Assembly (NCBI GenBank): GCA_945866285.1
Contig: CAMBHC010000025.1
Span: 1 to 14,733 of the forward strand
Origin: Candidatus Sulfopaludibacter sp. SbA3
Lineage (GTDB): Bacteria > Acidobacteriota > Vicinamibacteria > Vicinamibacterales > UBA2999
Reading direction: 5' to 3'
DNA: 14,733 nucleotides
Under the pieces are notes generated by a model. The model worked only from the letters and a program-made list of their open reading frames with translations, was not told the DNA's origin and searched no databases. The translations under genes and the position numbers were made by a program. The first letter of the stretch is position 1. Each line of letters starts with the position of its first letter. This document shows, piece by piece, positions 7,166 through 14,733 of this stretch.

Positions 7166-8611
7166 TTAGTTGAACTGATACTCGCCCGAGCCAACGATCA
7201 GGCGGGCAAGACCTGGCACACGGGCTTGCAGTTGCGCGTCGGTACCGGTCCATGCGGTGGAACGCAGGTAGTCCGTCATCGCGCTGGTGGCGGTGGAGGT
7301 AAAGCCGATGTTCGGGAAGCGCGCGAGCATGTACTGGAGCACGCGGTCCGGCGAAGCTCGGTACGGCTGCGCGTCGCGGGCCAGGTTGAACCGCTGGTTG
7401 GCCGCCAGCGTGGCGGCGAAGTTCATGCGCGTCAGCATGGAGGACGTGGAAATCCAGCCGGGGCCGAGTTCCCAGCCGTTCACGTCGGGCGGCTCGTACA
7501 TGTGCTGGCCCATGTTGGACAGCGGCGTCAGCGCGGTATTCACCGAGAGGCCGGAGAATCCCATCTCCTTGATGGACCGGACCGTGAACTCAAGCGGCCA
7601 TGAGTAGCGCTGGAAGAAGTTGGCGGGGTTGCGGAACTGCGACGAGTTGAACAACGTGCGCAGGACCGCCTTGATGTTGTAGTTGTTCCCCAGGTAGCTC
7701 TGGGCCATCGCAGTGACCAGGGCGGCGTCGGGCTCGGACGTCTCGTTGACGAAGAACTTGTAGAGCTTGGTGGCCAGGCGCTGCGCCGTCGCGGGATGGC
7801 GAGCCAAGGCGAGGATCAAGTCCAGCGAATCCTGTTCCCCCGCCGCCGCGGCGCGGGCCGGTATCGTCTTGCCCCCGTTCGGGTAAATGGCAAAGGTGAA
7901 CGTCTTGGCGTTGGTGTCGTGATCGGCCGCCCGATAGAGGAACGTGTAGTAACTGCTCTGGGCATCATTGCGATCGCCGGCGACCTGCCAGTTGTAGCCG
8001 GTAAACACACGCGCGGCCGCATACACGTCAGCTTCGGTGTAGTGACCGATGCCGAGGCTGAACAACTCCATGATCTCGCGGCCAAAGTTTTCCTGGGGCC
8101 GGGTCCGGGTGTTCAACTGGCTGTCCAGCCAGTACACCATGGCCGGGTGTTTCGCCATGGCCATCAGCATGCCTGGAAAACTGCCCGTTGCGAACTCGCG
8201 CAGCACCTGGATCTGTCCGGCCGGGCTGCCCGGGAGACTGTTCGGATCGTTATCCATCAACCGCGTCGCGCGCTCCTGGCCGACAGCACCAGCAAGCTTC
8301 GAGTACGCGGTGGCGAAGTGGTTGTGCCAGAACAGCGCCATCTTCTCTTCCAGCGGACGCTGCGAGTGGATCATCCGGAACAACCAGCGCTGACGCGCGT
8401 CGTTGATCAGGGTGTTGGGAGAAAACGGATTGCCGGACGAAGTCGTGATGCCGACGTAGGCCGGGTTGCCGATCTTCGAGTCGTGATCCGTGGATGCCGA
8501 CTCGTAGTTAAGCAAGCGGTCGATCACGGTATCGATCGAGACGCCCGCCCAGGAGGCCAGGTCGGCCGGACTCGCGCCGAACCCCATTCGCCGAAGGATG
8601 TGTTCAAGCAT
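7166..8611 (-). CDS. DUF1800 protein
   Basis: A 481-residue DUF1800 protein, first gene of the DUF1800-DUF1501 operon. Landmarks in order: RRMGFGAS (7-14), FWHNHFA (94-100), KHPAMVYWLD (154-163), QENFGREIMELFSLG (173-187) followed by the Y-E-DV-AARVFTGY pattern, and PPDVNGWELG in the C-terminal third. The family is common in Acidobacteria, Planctomycetes and Proteobacteria and almost always sits beside DUF1501; its biochemical role is unknown. No signal peptide is visible: the conserved domain begins within the first ten residues. The ATG at 8611 has AGGA 5 nt upstream (8620-8617), which supports this start. Alternatives would be a longer N-terminus from an unusual start, or export together with the Tat-carrying partner. 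Confidence 0.92.
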   Translation of the reverse strand: MLEHILRRMGFGASPADLASWAGVSIDTVIDRLLNYESASTDHDSKIGNPAYVGITTSSGNPFSPNTLINDARQRWLFRMIHSQRPLEEKMALFWHNHFATAYSKLAGAVGQERATRLMDNDPNSLPGSPAGQIQVLREFATGSFPGMLMAMAKHPAMVYWLDSQLNTRTRPQENFGREIMELFSLGIGHYTEADVYAAARVFTGYNWQVAGDRNDAQSSYYTFLYRAADHDTNAKTFTFAIYPNGGKTIPARAAAAGEQDSLDLILALARHPATAQRLATKLYKFFVNETSEPDAALVTAMAQSYLGNNYNIKAVLRTLFNSSQFRNPANFFQRYSWPLEFTVRSIKEMGFSGLSVNTALTPLSNMGQHMYEPPDVNGWELGPGWISTSSMLTRMNFAATLAANQRFNLARDAQPYRASPDRVLQYMLARFPNIGFTSTATSAMTDYLRSTAWTGTDAQLQARVPGLARLIVGSGEYQFN

Positions 8612-8692
8612 CGGATTCCTACATTATCTCGGTCTGAACAGTCTCCACCATTACTTTTATAGACAAAGCCTGACGCCGATTACGGAATCGTC

Positions 8693-8714
8693 ATTGCCCA
8701 CACTGGTGTGCAAT
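8693..8714. promoter_or_regulatory. Imperfect inverted repeat upstream of DUF1800, possible operator
   Basis: ATTGC-CC-ACAC, then TG, then GTGT-GCAAT: the arms match apart from two extra C in the left arm. It lies about 80 bp upstream of the DUF1800 start, in the 145-bp gap (8612-8756) that must hold that operon's promoter. TATAAA at 8662-8657 (minus) is an AT-rich candidate -10 without a recognisable -35. A regulator site is only a guess. Confidence 0.25.
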
Positions 8715-8756
8715 GTTGAGCACTGGCGCATTAGACCCCGGTGGGCGGCAGAGGGT

Positions 8757-11540
8757 TTAGCGAGGCCCGGACAAACTAATCAAGTTCGCCATCAGGCGAA
8801 ATGCACCATCGGTGCCCGCCGGCAGCTGGCGCCACAGGCCGATGCCCACGTAGAGCCAGCGGCCCTGGCCCACCTTGGCTTCGACCAGCGCGCCGCGCTT
8901 GGCGCCCTTGTTATAGGCGAACGGCTCGGCGAACTCGATCAGGTCCTGATACTGCGGATCGCGGCCGGCTTCATCCAGGAAATACAAGCCACGTTCCTGA
9001 ACCCAGCCCGCCCAGTCGGCGCGGCCAATCGCGTTCGGCGTGTTGAACACCGGGTGCTGCGGCTGCAGCAACTTCATCTCGGCGTTCTCATCGGTCACGC
9101 GCTCACGGCCGACCTTCGCGGCAAACGGGCCGTACTGCGCATCGTTGAACTCGAACTTGTTGTACTGCACGATCACCGTGCCGCCGGCCTTGGCATAGTC
9201 GAGCAGCCGCTGGTTGTTGGCGCGCAGATCAACGCGGCGCTCATATGCGCGCACGCCGGTCATGATCACGTCGTAGTGGCTCAAGTCGCCCCACGCCAGT
9301 TCTTCGGCGTTGATCAGCGTGAGCTTGACGCCCAACTGGATCAGCGCGGCCGGCACTTCGTCGCCGACGCCCATCACGTAGCCGAGGCTCAAGTTGGGCT
9401 TCACGTTGACGTCGAGCGCCTTCACCACCACCTGGGGCGCGCTCAGCACATGACGACGGGTCGTGTGCGGATACTCGACCACCTGGTAGCCCTGGTTGAA
9501 GGTCCCGGTGCCGCTCTTGACGACCGCGTTGACCTTGAACTGGTTGCCGCCGGGCTTCATTGCCGCCGACGCCAGCACCGCCGCCGCGGGCGGCTGCAGC
9601 GCGAAGCGCACGGTCGCCGATTCGTCCTCGCGCGAGAAGCTCACCGGCTGGGTGGGCGGCGTCACGCGCCAGCCCTGTGGAATCTCCAGCATCACGTCAG
9701 CGGTCGCCGCGCCCTTGGCGTGGTTGGTCACCGTCACGCGGACGTCTTTGCTGATCGGCGTCGCTGACTTGAGCGGCACAATCACCGTATCGGGCGTCGT
9801 CGCCACCGCAAATGCGGGAACGACCGTGATTTCCTGGCGCTTCTCGCCGGCGAAGATGTCGGTGTCCGTGCGCGCCTGGATCGGCAGCGTGATCGTGAAC
9901 GGCGTGTTGTCCACCGTCATGGTGAACGTCGCGGTGTAGGGTGTCGGCCGGAACGGCAGGCCGAACGGCACGTCGGCATCGAACACGTAACGCGCGCCCT
10001 GCGTGCCCGTGTGGAAGTGCGCGGCGGTTAACCGCGCATCGGCCGGCACCGTCACGGTCTTGTTGCAGTTGCGCGACGCGCCTGGCGCCAGCGCCGACGA
10101 AGCCTCGCACGCTACGACAGGTGACGCACCAAAGCCGGTGGTGGCGATCGCTACAGCCACCGCAGCCTTGCCACGATTGGCAGCCAACAGGTCCACCGCC
10201 AACGGCTGCCCCGCGACCACCAGGCCATCGCGCGCCACGGCGTCGATGCGGACATCGGTCGCCAGCATCAGGGCCTTGGCAAACTGTGGTTCTTTCTGCG
10301 CCAGGCGGAAATCGATCTCGTATTTCGCGCTGTCCGAGAGTGCCGAGGATGCGAGCCACGACCGCACGTCGCGAAGCGCCTTGAGGCCGCGCGTGAGCGG
10401 CGCCACGGCGGCAGATTCGCCGCCGGCCGCCATGGCCTGCCGCGCTTCGGCCACGGCCGCGCTGATGCGATCGAGTCCCGTGCCCAGATCCGCGGGAGCG
10501 CCTGACGCGAATGTCAGCAAGCTGCGCAGGCTGGTATCGACGCCGTCAAACACTTCGCGATCGGTGCGGGCGACGCCGCCATCAAGCACGGTGTCGCGCA
10601 GGCGATAGGCGCGAACGCCGCCGGGGCCCCCGCCGCCACCAAACCCGCCACCACCACCCGTCGACGCCGGCAACGCCAGCAGTTGCGACATCCCCTGGCA
10701 CTTGTGCATGCTGCGCGCTTCGCTCGCGAGCTCGTTGTACGTCCGGCCGAGGACCGGATCAAATGAATCGCCGCCGGCAAACTGCAACATCGTCGGCGCT
10801 TCGTCAGCCGCGGTGCCGACCTGGCCTGGACGCGCCGGCGTGGCTGCCGCTGGTCCCGCCGTAGCGGCCGCAGGCCGCGCAGGCGGACCGAAGCCGCCGG
10901 TGTAATAGAACTTCTTCGGCTGCCACGCGCGCAGCCCTTCCTTGATCTGTTCCGGGAACTTCGCCGGGTCTGCCGCCGCGCGGAACGCTTCGAGCGTCAG
11001 CCGCGACGAGGTCTGGTGATGCTGGCCGCCGCCGTCGCCGTCGAACACGAAGCCAACAATGACGTCAGGGCGAATCGTGCGAATCATGCGGACGAAGTCG
11101 CCGAGAATTTCCTGGTGGCCCCACTTCTCGAGCGTCTCTTCGACGCTGAAGGAGAAGCCGAAGTCGATGGCACGCGTGAAGTACTGATCGGCACCGTCAA
11201 AGCGGTGCGCGGCCGCCAATTCCTCGGTGCGCAGCACGGCCAGCGCCTCGAACAGTTCCGGCCCGATCTCGTTTTGGCCGCCTTCACCGTGCGTCGCCGT
11301 CACCAGCGAAGTCCGGAAGCCCTTGCCGTGCGAGAAGTACGCGAGCATCGCGTTGTTCTCATCGTCCGGGTGGGCGGTGGTCATCATGAAATTGCCCACC
11401 GTGTCGAGCTGGCGCAGGGCAAGTTCAAGTGCCGGCGCGCCCTTCAACTGGGACACGGGCACCAGTTGATGCTGCGCGGTCGAATGGGCGGTGGCGAGGG
11501 CGATGCCGATGATGACGAGGGAGAGAGAACTGCGGCGCAT
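8757..11540 (-). CDS. PIG-L family deacetylase with C-terminal ThuA-like domain, secreted
   Basis: A 927-residue exported multidomain protein. A Sec signal covers about residues 1-22. The PIG-L/LmbE zinc-dependent N-deacetylase domain follows: AHPDDE at 56-61 (H57 and D60 as metal ligands, D59 as likely base), THGEGGQNEIG (83-93), RTEELAAA (104-111) and GGQHHQTS (171-178), which supplies the remaining His. A Pro/Ala linker (217-241) and a poly-Gly run (294-309) separate this from a helical region. Around 590-660 is an NPCBM-associated/NEW3-like beta domain, and about 725-925 resembles ThuA-like glutamine-amidotransferase folds (YDVIMTGVRAYE at 756-767, AGGTVIVQYN, GQGRWLYVGIGLWRQ). The family deacetylates N-acetylated sugars; the natural substrate here is unknown. 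The start is supported by AGGGG 8 nt upstream. The long form is common in Acidobacteria. Confidence 0.9.
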   Translation of the reverse strand: MRRSSLSLVIIGIALATAHSTAQHQLVPVSQLKGAPALELALRQLDTVGNFMMTTAHPDDENNAMLAYFSHGKGFRTSLVTATHGEGGQNEIGPELFEALAVLRTEELAAAHRFDGADQYFTRAIDFGFSFSVEETLEKWGHQEILGDFVRMIRTIRPDVIVGFVFDGDGGGQHHQTSSRLTLEAFRAAADPAKFPEQIKEGLRAWQPKKFYYTGGFGPPARPAAATAGPAAATPARPGQVGTAADEAPTMLQFAGGDSFDPVLGRTYNELASEARSMHKCQGMSQLLALPASTGGGGGFGGGGGPGGVRAYRLRDTVLDGGVARTDREVFDGVDTSLRSLLTFASGAPADLGTGLDRISAAVAEARQAMAAGGESAAVAPLTRGLKALRDVRSWLASSALSDSAKYEIDFRLAQKEPQFAKALMLATDVRIDAVARDGLVVAGQPLAVDLLAANRGKAAVAVAIATTGFGASPVVACEASSALAPGASRNCNKTVTVPADARLTAAHFHTGTQGARYVFDADVPFGLPFRPTPYTATFTMTVDNTPFTITLPIQARTDTDIFAGEKRQEITVVPAFAVATTPDTVIVPLKSATPISKDVRVTVTNHAKGAATADVMLEIPQGWRVTPPTQPVSFSREDESATVRFALQPPAAAVLASAAMKPGGNQFKVNAVVKSGTGTFNQGYQVVEYPHTTRRHVLSAPQVVVKALDVNVKPNLSLGYVMGVGDEVPAALIQLGVKLTLINAEELAWGDLSHYDVIMTGVRAYERRVDLRANNQRLLDYAKAGGTVIVQYNKFEFNDAQYGPFAAKVGRERVTDENAEMKLLQPQHPVFNTPNAIGRADWAGWVQERGLYFLDEAGRDPQYQDLIEFAEPFAYNKGAKRGALVEAKVGQGRWLYVGIGLWRQLPAGTDGAFRLMANLISLSGPR

Positions 11541-11568
11541 AGCGGGAACCCCTGGGACTGAATCAAAA

Positions 11569-11643
11569 CACGAAGACCACGAAGGCCACGAAGGCCACGA
11601 AGAAAGCCAATTGGCTTCGTGTTCTTCGTGGCCTTCGTGTTGG
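11569..11643. repeat. CACGAAG-family intergenic hairpin, copy 3
   Basis: Four CACGAAG units start at 11569, 11578, 11587 and 11596 (9-bp phase). An AAGCCAATTGGCTT centre follows, then three CTTCGTG units at 11615, 11624 and 11633 (9-bp phase). The arms around the centre pair over about 24 bp with a 5-nt bulge. On the minus strand it begins 15 nt after the TonB-receptor stop codon and ends in TTTT (11568-11565). It could thus act as a terminator for that gene, and it sits in the 5' leader region of the PIG-L gene. Confidence 0.75.
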
Positions 11644-11657
11644 CGTTTCTATTCCAG

Positions 11658-14525
11658 CTAGAACGTGAACTTGAACCCGAGCTGGAACTGGCGCTGTTCG
11701 TAGCCGCCGGTCGGCGTCAGGTCCTTACCCGACGTCGGCAGCGTGCCCGTCGGAATGCCCTGTGCATTGGTCGGCACCGAGGCGTTGACGCTCGACACCT
11801 GCTCGGTGTTGAACAGGTTCTTCACCTCGCCGATGATCTCCGCCGCCATCGTCGCGCCGATCTTGATCTTGCGCGAGTAGCGGAAGTCGACGTTCTGGCG
11901 CGACGGCAGCGTCAGCGAGTTGCGGGCCACACCGGATGGGCGGTCGCTCGCCGTGCCGTCGTTGTTCAGCTCGAGGTTGCTGCGCAGGTTGACGGGAATA
12001 CCGCTGGCCATCTGGATGGCCAGGCCAAACACGTTGTTGTTCAGGATCGCGCCGCCAAGGCCGTCGATCTCGAAGGTCGGCATCGCGACGATGCTGCCGA
12101 CGAAGGTGTGGCGCTGATCCAGCACGTTCGGGCCGAGGTCGCGGTCGAGGTTGGTCACGTCCGTGCGGCCCGGGTCGCCCTGCACCGACAGCACGCCGGT
12201 GATCGGCGCGTTGTCTTCGCTCTTGCCCAGCGTGTAGGCCATGTCGAAGCCAATGCCCTTGTAGGTGCGGCGGGTGAACTGGAAGGTCATGTTCTTGTAG
12301 GTCGAGTCGCCGGGCGACTGAACGCTGTTGATCACGTTGTAGCGCGGGTCAACGCGGGTCGCCGCGCTCACCGCCGTGCTGAACACCGGCAGGCCGTCCG
12401 ACGTTGTGCCGGTCGGGTTAATCACGTTGATGTTCGTCACCACCGGCAGGTTGTAGCCGGTGACGTACGAACCACCGATGGCCATCGAATAGTGGTCGCC
12501 GAGGGCGCGTTCGAGCTGCACGTTGTTCTGCCACGACCGCGCGACCTTGAAGTCGGGGTCAACCGTCCACGCCAGGTTCGGCGTGGCGCCCGCACCGGTG
12601 CTGAGCACCTGCGGGAACACCGGCGCACCGGCCTGGGTCGGCGTGAACGAGGCCGACGCGCGCGCGTTGGTGCCATCGTTCTGCAGCGTCTGTTCGTAGA
12701 TGGCGTTCAGCGTCTGGTCATACATGACGCCCGTGTTGGCACGCAGCACCATCTTGCGGGCGCCACCGAGCGACCACACCGCGCCGATGCGCGGGGCGAA
12801 GTTGTTCTTCGATTGCGGGAACGACCGCGAGGTCGCGACCGGCGCATTCGGGTTGGCATCGGGCACGCCGTAAAGGTCGTAACGGACGCCGTAGAGGATC
12901 TTGAGGTCCGAGCTCACGCGCCAGTCATCCTGCACGAAGAACCCGTACTGCGCCGTGTTGTATTCCAGGTTGGGCAGGCCGAAATACTGGGTGAAGGTGG
13001 TGTAGCCCAGGCGGTTGCTGCCGTCCTTCGCCGCCAGGTAGGCCGCGGTGTTGGGGAAGGTGTAGAGCTGCGCGGCCGCCGAGGTGCGGGTGTCAGCGAC
13101 CCACTGCAGGTCGAGGCCCGCCTTGAGGGCGTGGTTGCCACGCAGCAGCGTAGTGCTGTTGTTGACCTGCATGACGTCCTGCGTGAAGCCAAAGCCGACA
13201 TCAGCCGTGCTCGCCACCGAGCCGCCGAAGTTGGCGACGCCGGTCACGTTGATGGCCGGGCCGGTACCCGACAGCGGGTTGGCGACGCGGCTCTGCGCGC
13301 GGGTCGCGTACTGGACGCGCAGTTCGTTCAGCATCCCCGAGCCGATGGTCGAGATCAACTGGGCGCCGGTCGAGTTCTGGCGGTCGGCGAAGTCGTTGGC
13401 ACGCTGCACCGACGACAGGCCACCACCAACGTTGGCGGTGATGAAGTTGTCAAAGAACATGTAGCGCACCGACAGGCGGTTCGCCGAGTTGATCTGGTGA
13501 TCGATCTTGCCAATCGCAAACTCGGTGTTGAGGCCGCGCGGCATGTAGGCCGGTTCGGTCAGGCCCAGTGCCGCCTGGTTGGCGGGGCTGATCGTGATCA
13601 CGCTCAGGCCCGACAGGTCGCGCTCGGTGTGCTCGTAGCCGCCGAAGAAATGGGTCTTGTCCTTGATGATCGGACCACCCAGGTCGAACGTGTAGACGTT
13701 GACGTCGGTCGGCGGCTTGGGGGCGCCGGCGGCCGCGAAGAACGGCATCTCGACCATCGATGGACGCTGCATGCGGTAGCTGCCCTGGCCCTTCAAGGTG
13801 TTGGTGCCCGACGGCGTGATCGCGTTGTAGACCATGCCCATGGTCTGGCCGAACTCAGGCGCGTAGCCGCTGGTCACGACCTTCACTTCGCGAATCATCA
13901 CCTCCGACATCGGCATCTGGCGCAGGCCGGCGCGATCCTTCTGCGTGTTGTTGCTGCCGTCCACCTGGTAGTTGACGCGCAACAGCGCGCCGTTGGCGGT
14001 GATGCGCGGCACGCCGAACTCGTTGGTTTCGAAGCCAACCACGCCCGGCTGCAACAACGCGAAGTTGTACGGGTTGCGCGACGTCAGCGGCAGGGTCTTG
14101 ATTTCCTGCTCGCTCAGCGTGCGGCCCTGCTCGATCTTGGCCAGGTCGATCAGCGGCGCGTCCGCGGTGACCAGGATCGTCTCGGCCAGCGCGCCGACCG
14201 TCAGCCCGATGTCGATGACCGCGGTCTGACCGGCACGCAGTGAGACGCCCGTCTGTTCAAACTTCTTGAATCCCTGCAACTCCGCCAGGACGCGGTAGGC
14301 GCCGAGCGACAGCAGTGGCGCGCGGTACAGGCCGCGCTCATTGGTGACGACCACGCGTTGGTCGCCGGTGTCGATGTTCAACACCGTCACCGTGACGCCG
14401 GGCAGCACTGCGCCCTGATCGTCTTTGACCGTGCCTTCGAGAGTGCCGTTGATGGCAGTGGATTGCGCGAACGCCGGCGACACCAGCGTCAGGCTCAGGA
14501 CAAACGCGGAAATGATGCGGAACAT
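11658..14525 (-). CDS. TonB-dependent outer-membrane receptor with N-terminal carboxypeptidase-regulatory-like domain
   Basis: A 955-residue outer-membrane protein. Residues 1-21 are a Sec signal (MFRIISAFVLSLTLVSPAFA, cleaved before Q21). Residues 29-110 form a carboxypeptidase-regulatory-like (CarboxypepD_reg) beta sandwich (LEGTVKDDQGAVLPGVTV, then TNERGLY, then GFKKFE). The plug domain follows from about 115 to 240 (ILVTADAPLID, SEQEIKTLPLTSRNPYNFALLQPGV), then a long beta barrel ending in the aromatic C-terminus QLGFKFTF typical of BAM substrates. The family imports ligands through TonB; oligosaccharide or peptide ligands are usual for this type, but none can be assigned. The frame is open to ATG 14591, but the signal peptide begins at the ATG at 14525, GGAGG lies 11 nt before it, and a TATAAT box lies between the two, so I use 14525. 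Confidence 0.9.
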   Translation of the reverse strand: MFRIISAFVLSLTLVSPAFAQSTAINGTLEGTVKDDQGAVLPGVTVTVLNIDTGDQRVVVTNERGLYRAPLLSLGAYRVLAELQGFKKFEQTGVSLRAGQTAVIDIGLTVGALAETILVTADAPLIDLAKIEQGRTLSEQEIKTLPLTSRNPYNFALLQPGVVGFETNEFGVPRITANGALLRVNYQVDGSNNTQKDRAGLRQMPMSEVMIREVKVVTSGYAPEFGQTMGMVYNAITPSGTNTLKGQGSYRMQRPSMVEMPFFAAAGAPKPPTDVNVYTFDLGGPIIKDKTHFFGGYEHTERDLSGLSVITISPANQAALGLTEPAYMPRGLNTEFAIGKIDHQINSANRLSVRYMFFDNFITANVGGGLSSVQRANDFADRQNSTGAQLISTIGSGMLNELRVQYATRAQSRVANPLSGTGPAINVTGVANFGGSVASTADVGFGFTQDVMQVNNSTTLLRGNHALKAGLDLQWVADTRTSAAAQLYTFPNTAAYLAAKDGSNRLGYTTFTQYFGLPNLEYNTAQYGFFVQDDWRVSSDLKILYGVRYDLYGVPDANPNAPVATSRSFPQSKNNFAPRIGAVWSLGGARKMVLRANTGVMYDQTLNAIYEQTLQNDGTNARASASFTPTQAGAPVFPQVLSTGAGATPNLAWTVDPDFKVARSWQNNVQLERALGDHYSMAIGGSYVTGYNLPVVTNINVINPTGTTSDGLPVFSTAVSAATRVDPRYNVINSVQSPGDSTYKNMTFQFTRRTYKGIGFDMAYTLGKSEDNAPITGVLSVQGDPGRTDVTNLDRDLGPNVLDQRHTFVGSIVAMPTFEIDGLGGAILNNNVFGLAIQMASGIPVNLRSNLELNNDGTASDRPSGVARNSLTLPSRQNVDFRYSRKIKIGATMAAEIIGEVKNLFNTEQVSSVNASVPTNAQGIPTGTLPTSGKDLTPTGGYEQRQFQLGFKFTF

Positions 14526-14568
14526 GGGGAGTAGTGCCTCCATAGGAGTAACAACCAAGCGACAGGAC

Positions 14569-14574
14569 ATTATA
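14569..14574 (-). promoter_or_regulatory. TATAAT -10 box upstream of the TonB receptor
   Basis: A perfect TATAAT reads on the minus strand 43 bp upstream of the ATG at 14525. No good -35 hexamer is present at 15-18 bp, so it could be an extended or activator-dependent promoter. It lies downstream of the ATG at 14591, arguing against that longer start. Confidence 0.45.
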
Positions 14575-14587
14575 GACCGTGTGGAAC

Positions 14588-14733
14588 TCATCGACCGTGG
14601 CGCCGCTCACCAGAGCGCCGGTCTCCCTGGCGGCGGTCGCCCACCCCTGGCGGAGGGCCCAGGTTGGCCGTGCGGCGGTCGGCGGCCCGGCGCTCGCGGG
14701 CCCGGCGTTCAGCCCGGGCGGTCAGCGCCGCCT
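14588..14733 (-). CDS. C-terminal end of an Arg-rich protein (partial)
   Basis: The minus strand is open from the right edge to a TGA at 14590-14588, giving about 48 residues. The first half is a charged Ala/Arg helix (TARAERRARERRAADRRTA), then LGPPPGVG, then the tandem GDRRQGDRRSGERRHGR at the C-terminus. DRRxGDRR-type tails occur on a number of acidobacterial and deltaproteobacterial regulatory or envelope proteins, but the body of the protein lies outside the window, so no function is given. Its stop overlaps the ATG at 14591 of the longer TonB reading. The extreme GC content keeps other frames open too, so this call rests on the repeated motif and is tentative. Confidence 0.45.
   Translation of the reverse strand, partial: AALTARAERRARERRAADRRTANLGPPPGVGDRRQGDRRSGERRHGR

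Noticed and set aside
5897..8611. Frameshift or fusion between DUF1800 and DUF1501
   Set aside because: Each reading is full length with its own start, ribosome binding site and family landmarks, separated by 9 bp.
8598..9767. 389-residue plus-strand open frame
   Set aside because: It is antisense to the PIG-L C-terminus, has no recognisable domain, and its start overlaps the DUF1800 start region without a ribosome binding site.
2801..11643. CRISPR array
   Set aside because: The CACGAAG units are 7 bp in a 9-bp phase with no 25-40 bp repeats or unique spacers, and no cas genes are present.
11619..14243. 874-residue open frame on the plus strand
   Set aside because: It lies wholly antisense to the TonB receptor, is dominated by Arg/Val/His/Ala without family motifs, and is the usual antisense artefact of GC-rich codon use.

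Overview
The window is high-GC bacterial DNA carrying eight apparently intact or near-intact protein genes, one gene remnant, the 3' end of another gene at the right edge, and several short inverted-repeat elements between genes. The gene content suggests an Acidobacteriota genome, probably of the Vicinamibacteria type. It combines a DUF1800/DUF1501 pair, a very long PIG-L deacetylase with a ThuA-like tail, a TonB-dependent receptor with an N-terminal carboxypeptidase-regulatory-like domain, and a cytochrome c fused to a monooxygenase-like C-terminus. This placement is inferred from protein families; no rRNA or tRNA gene was seen.

Layout. 1-927 (+): secreted-type metal-binding protein with an HMBD motif and two repeated His/Met-rich domains, probably cut by the left edge. 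881-2092 (-): mono-haem cytochrome c protein, converging on the first gene and overlapping it by 47 bp. 2116-2328 (-): fragment of an alpha/beta-hydrolase esterase. 2377-2751 (+): small secreted beta-rich protein with a near-consensus ribosome binding site. 2828-4141 (+): UMF1/Atg22-type MFS transporter, bracketed by inverted copies of a CACGAAG repeat. 4236-5800 (+): TIGR01777-family epimerase overlapping by one base with a SYLF-domain protein. 5808-5890: octamer-phased inverted repeat between convergent genes. 5897-8611 (-): two-gene operon, DUF1800 then DUF1501. 8757-11540 (-): PIG-L deacetylase. 11569-11643: large CACGAAG hairpin. 11658-14525 (-): TonB-dependent receptor with a TATAAT box upstream. 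14588-14733 (-): Arg-rich C-terminal tail of a further gene.

Most products look exported or membrane-bound: Sec or Tat signals, an outer-membrane barrel, an MFS carrier. The window therefore reads as envelope, transport and surface-hydrolase functions. Nothing marks it as a phage, IS element, CRISPR or defence island. The least ordinary features are a family of 9-bp-phased CACGAAG repeats at three intergenic sites, an 8-bp-phased inverted repeat, a PHM-like protein that seems to have lost its copper ligands, and an internally duplicated metal-binding protein. I did not find a clearly new multi-gene system.
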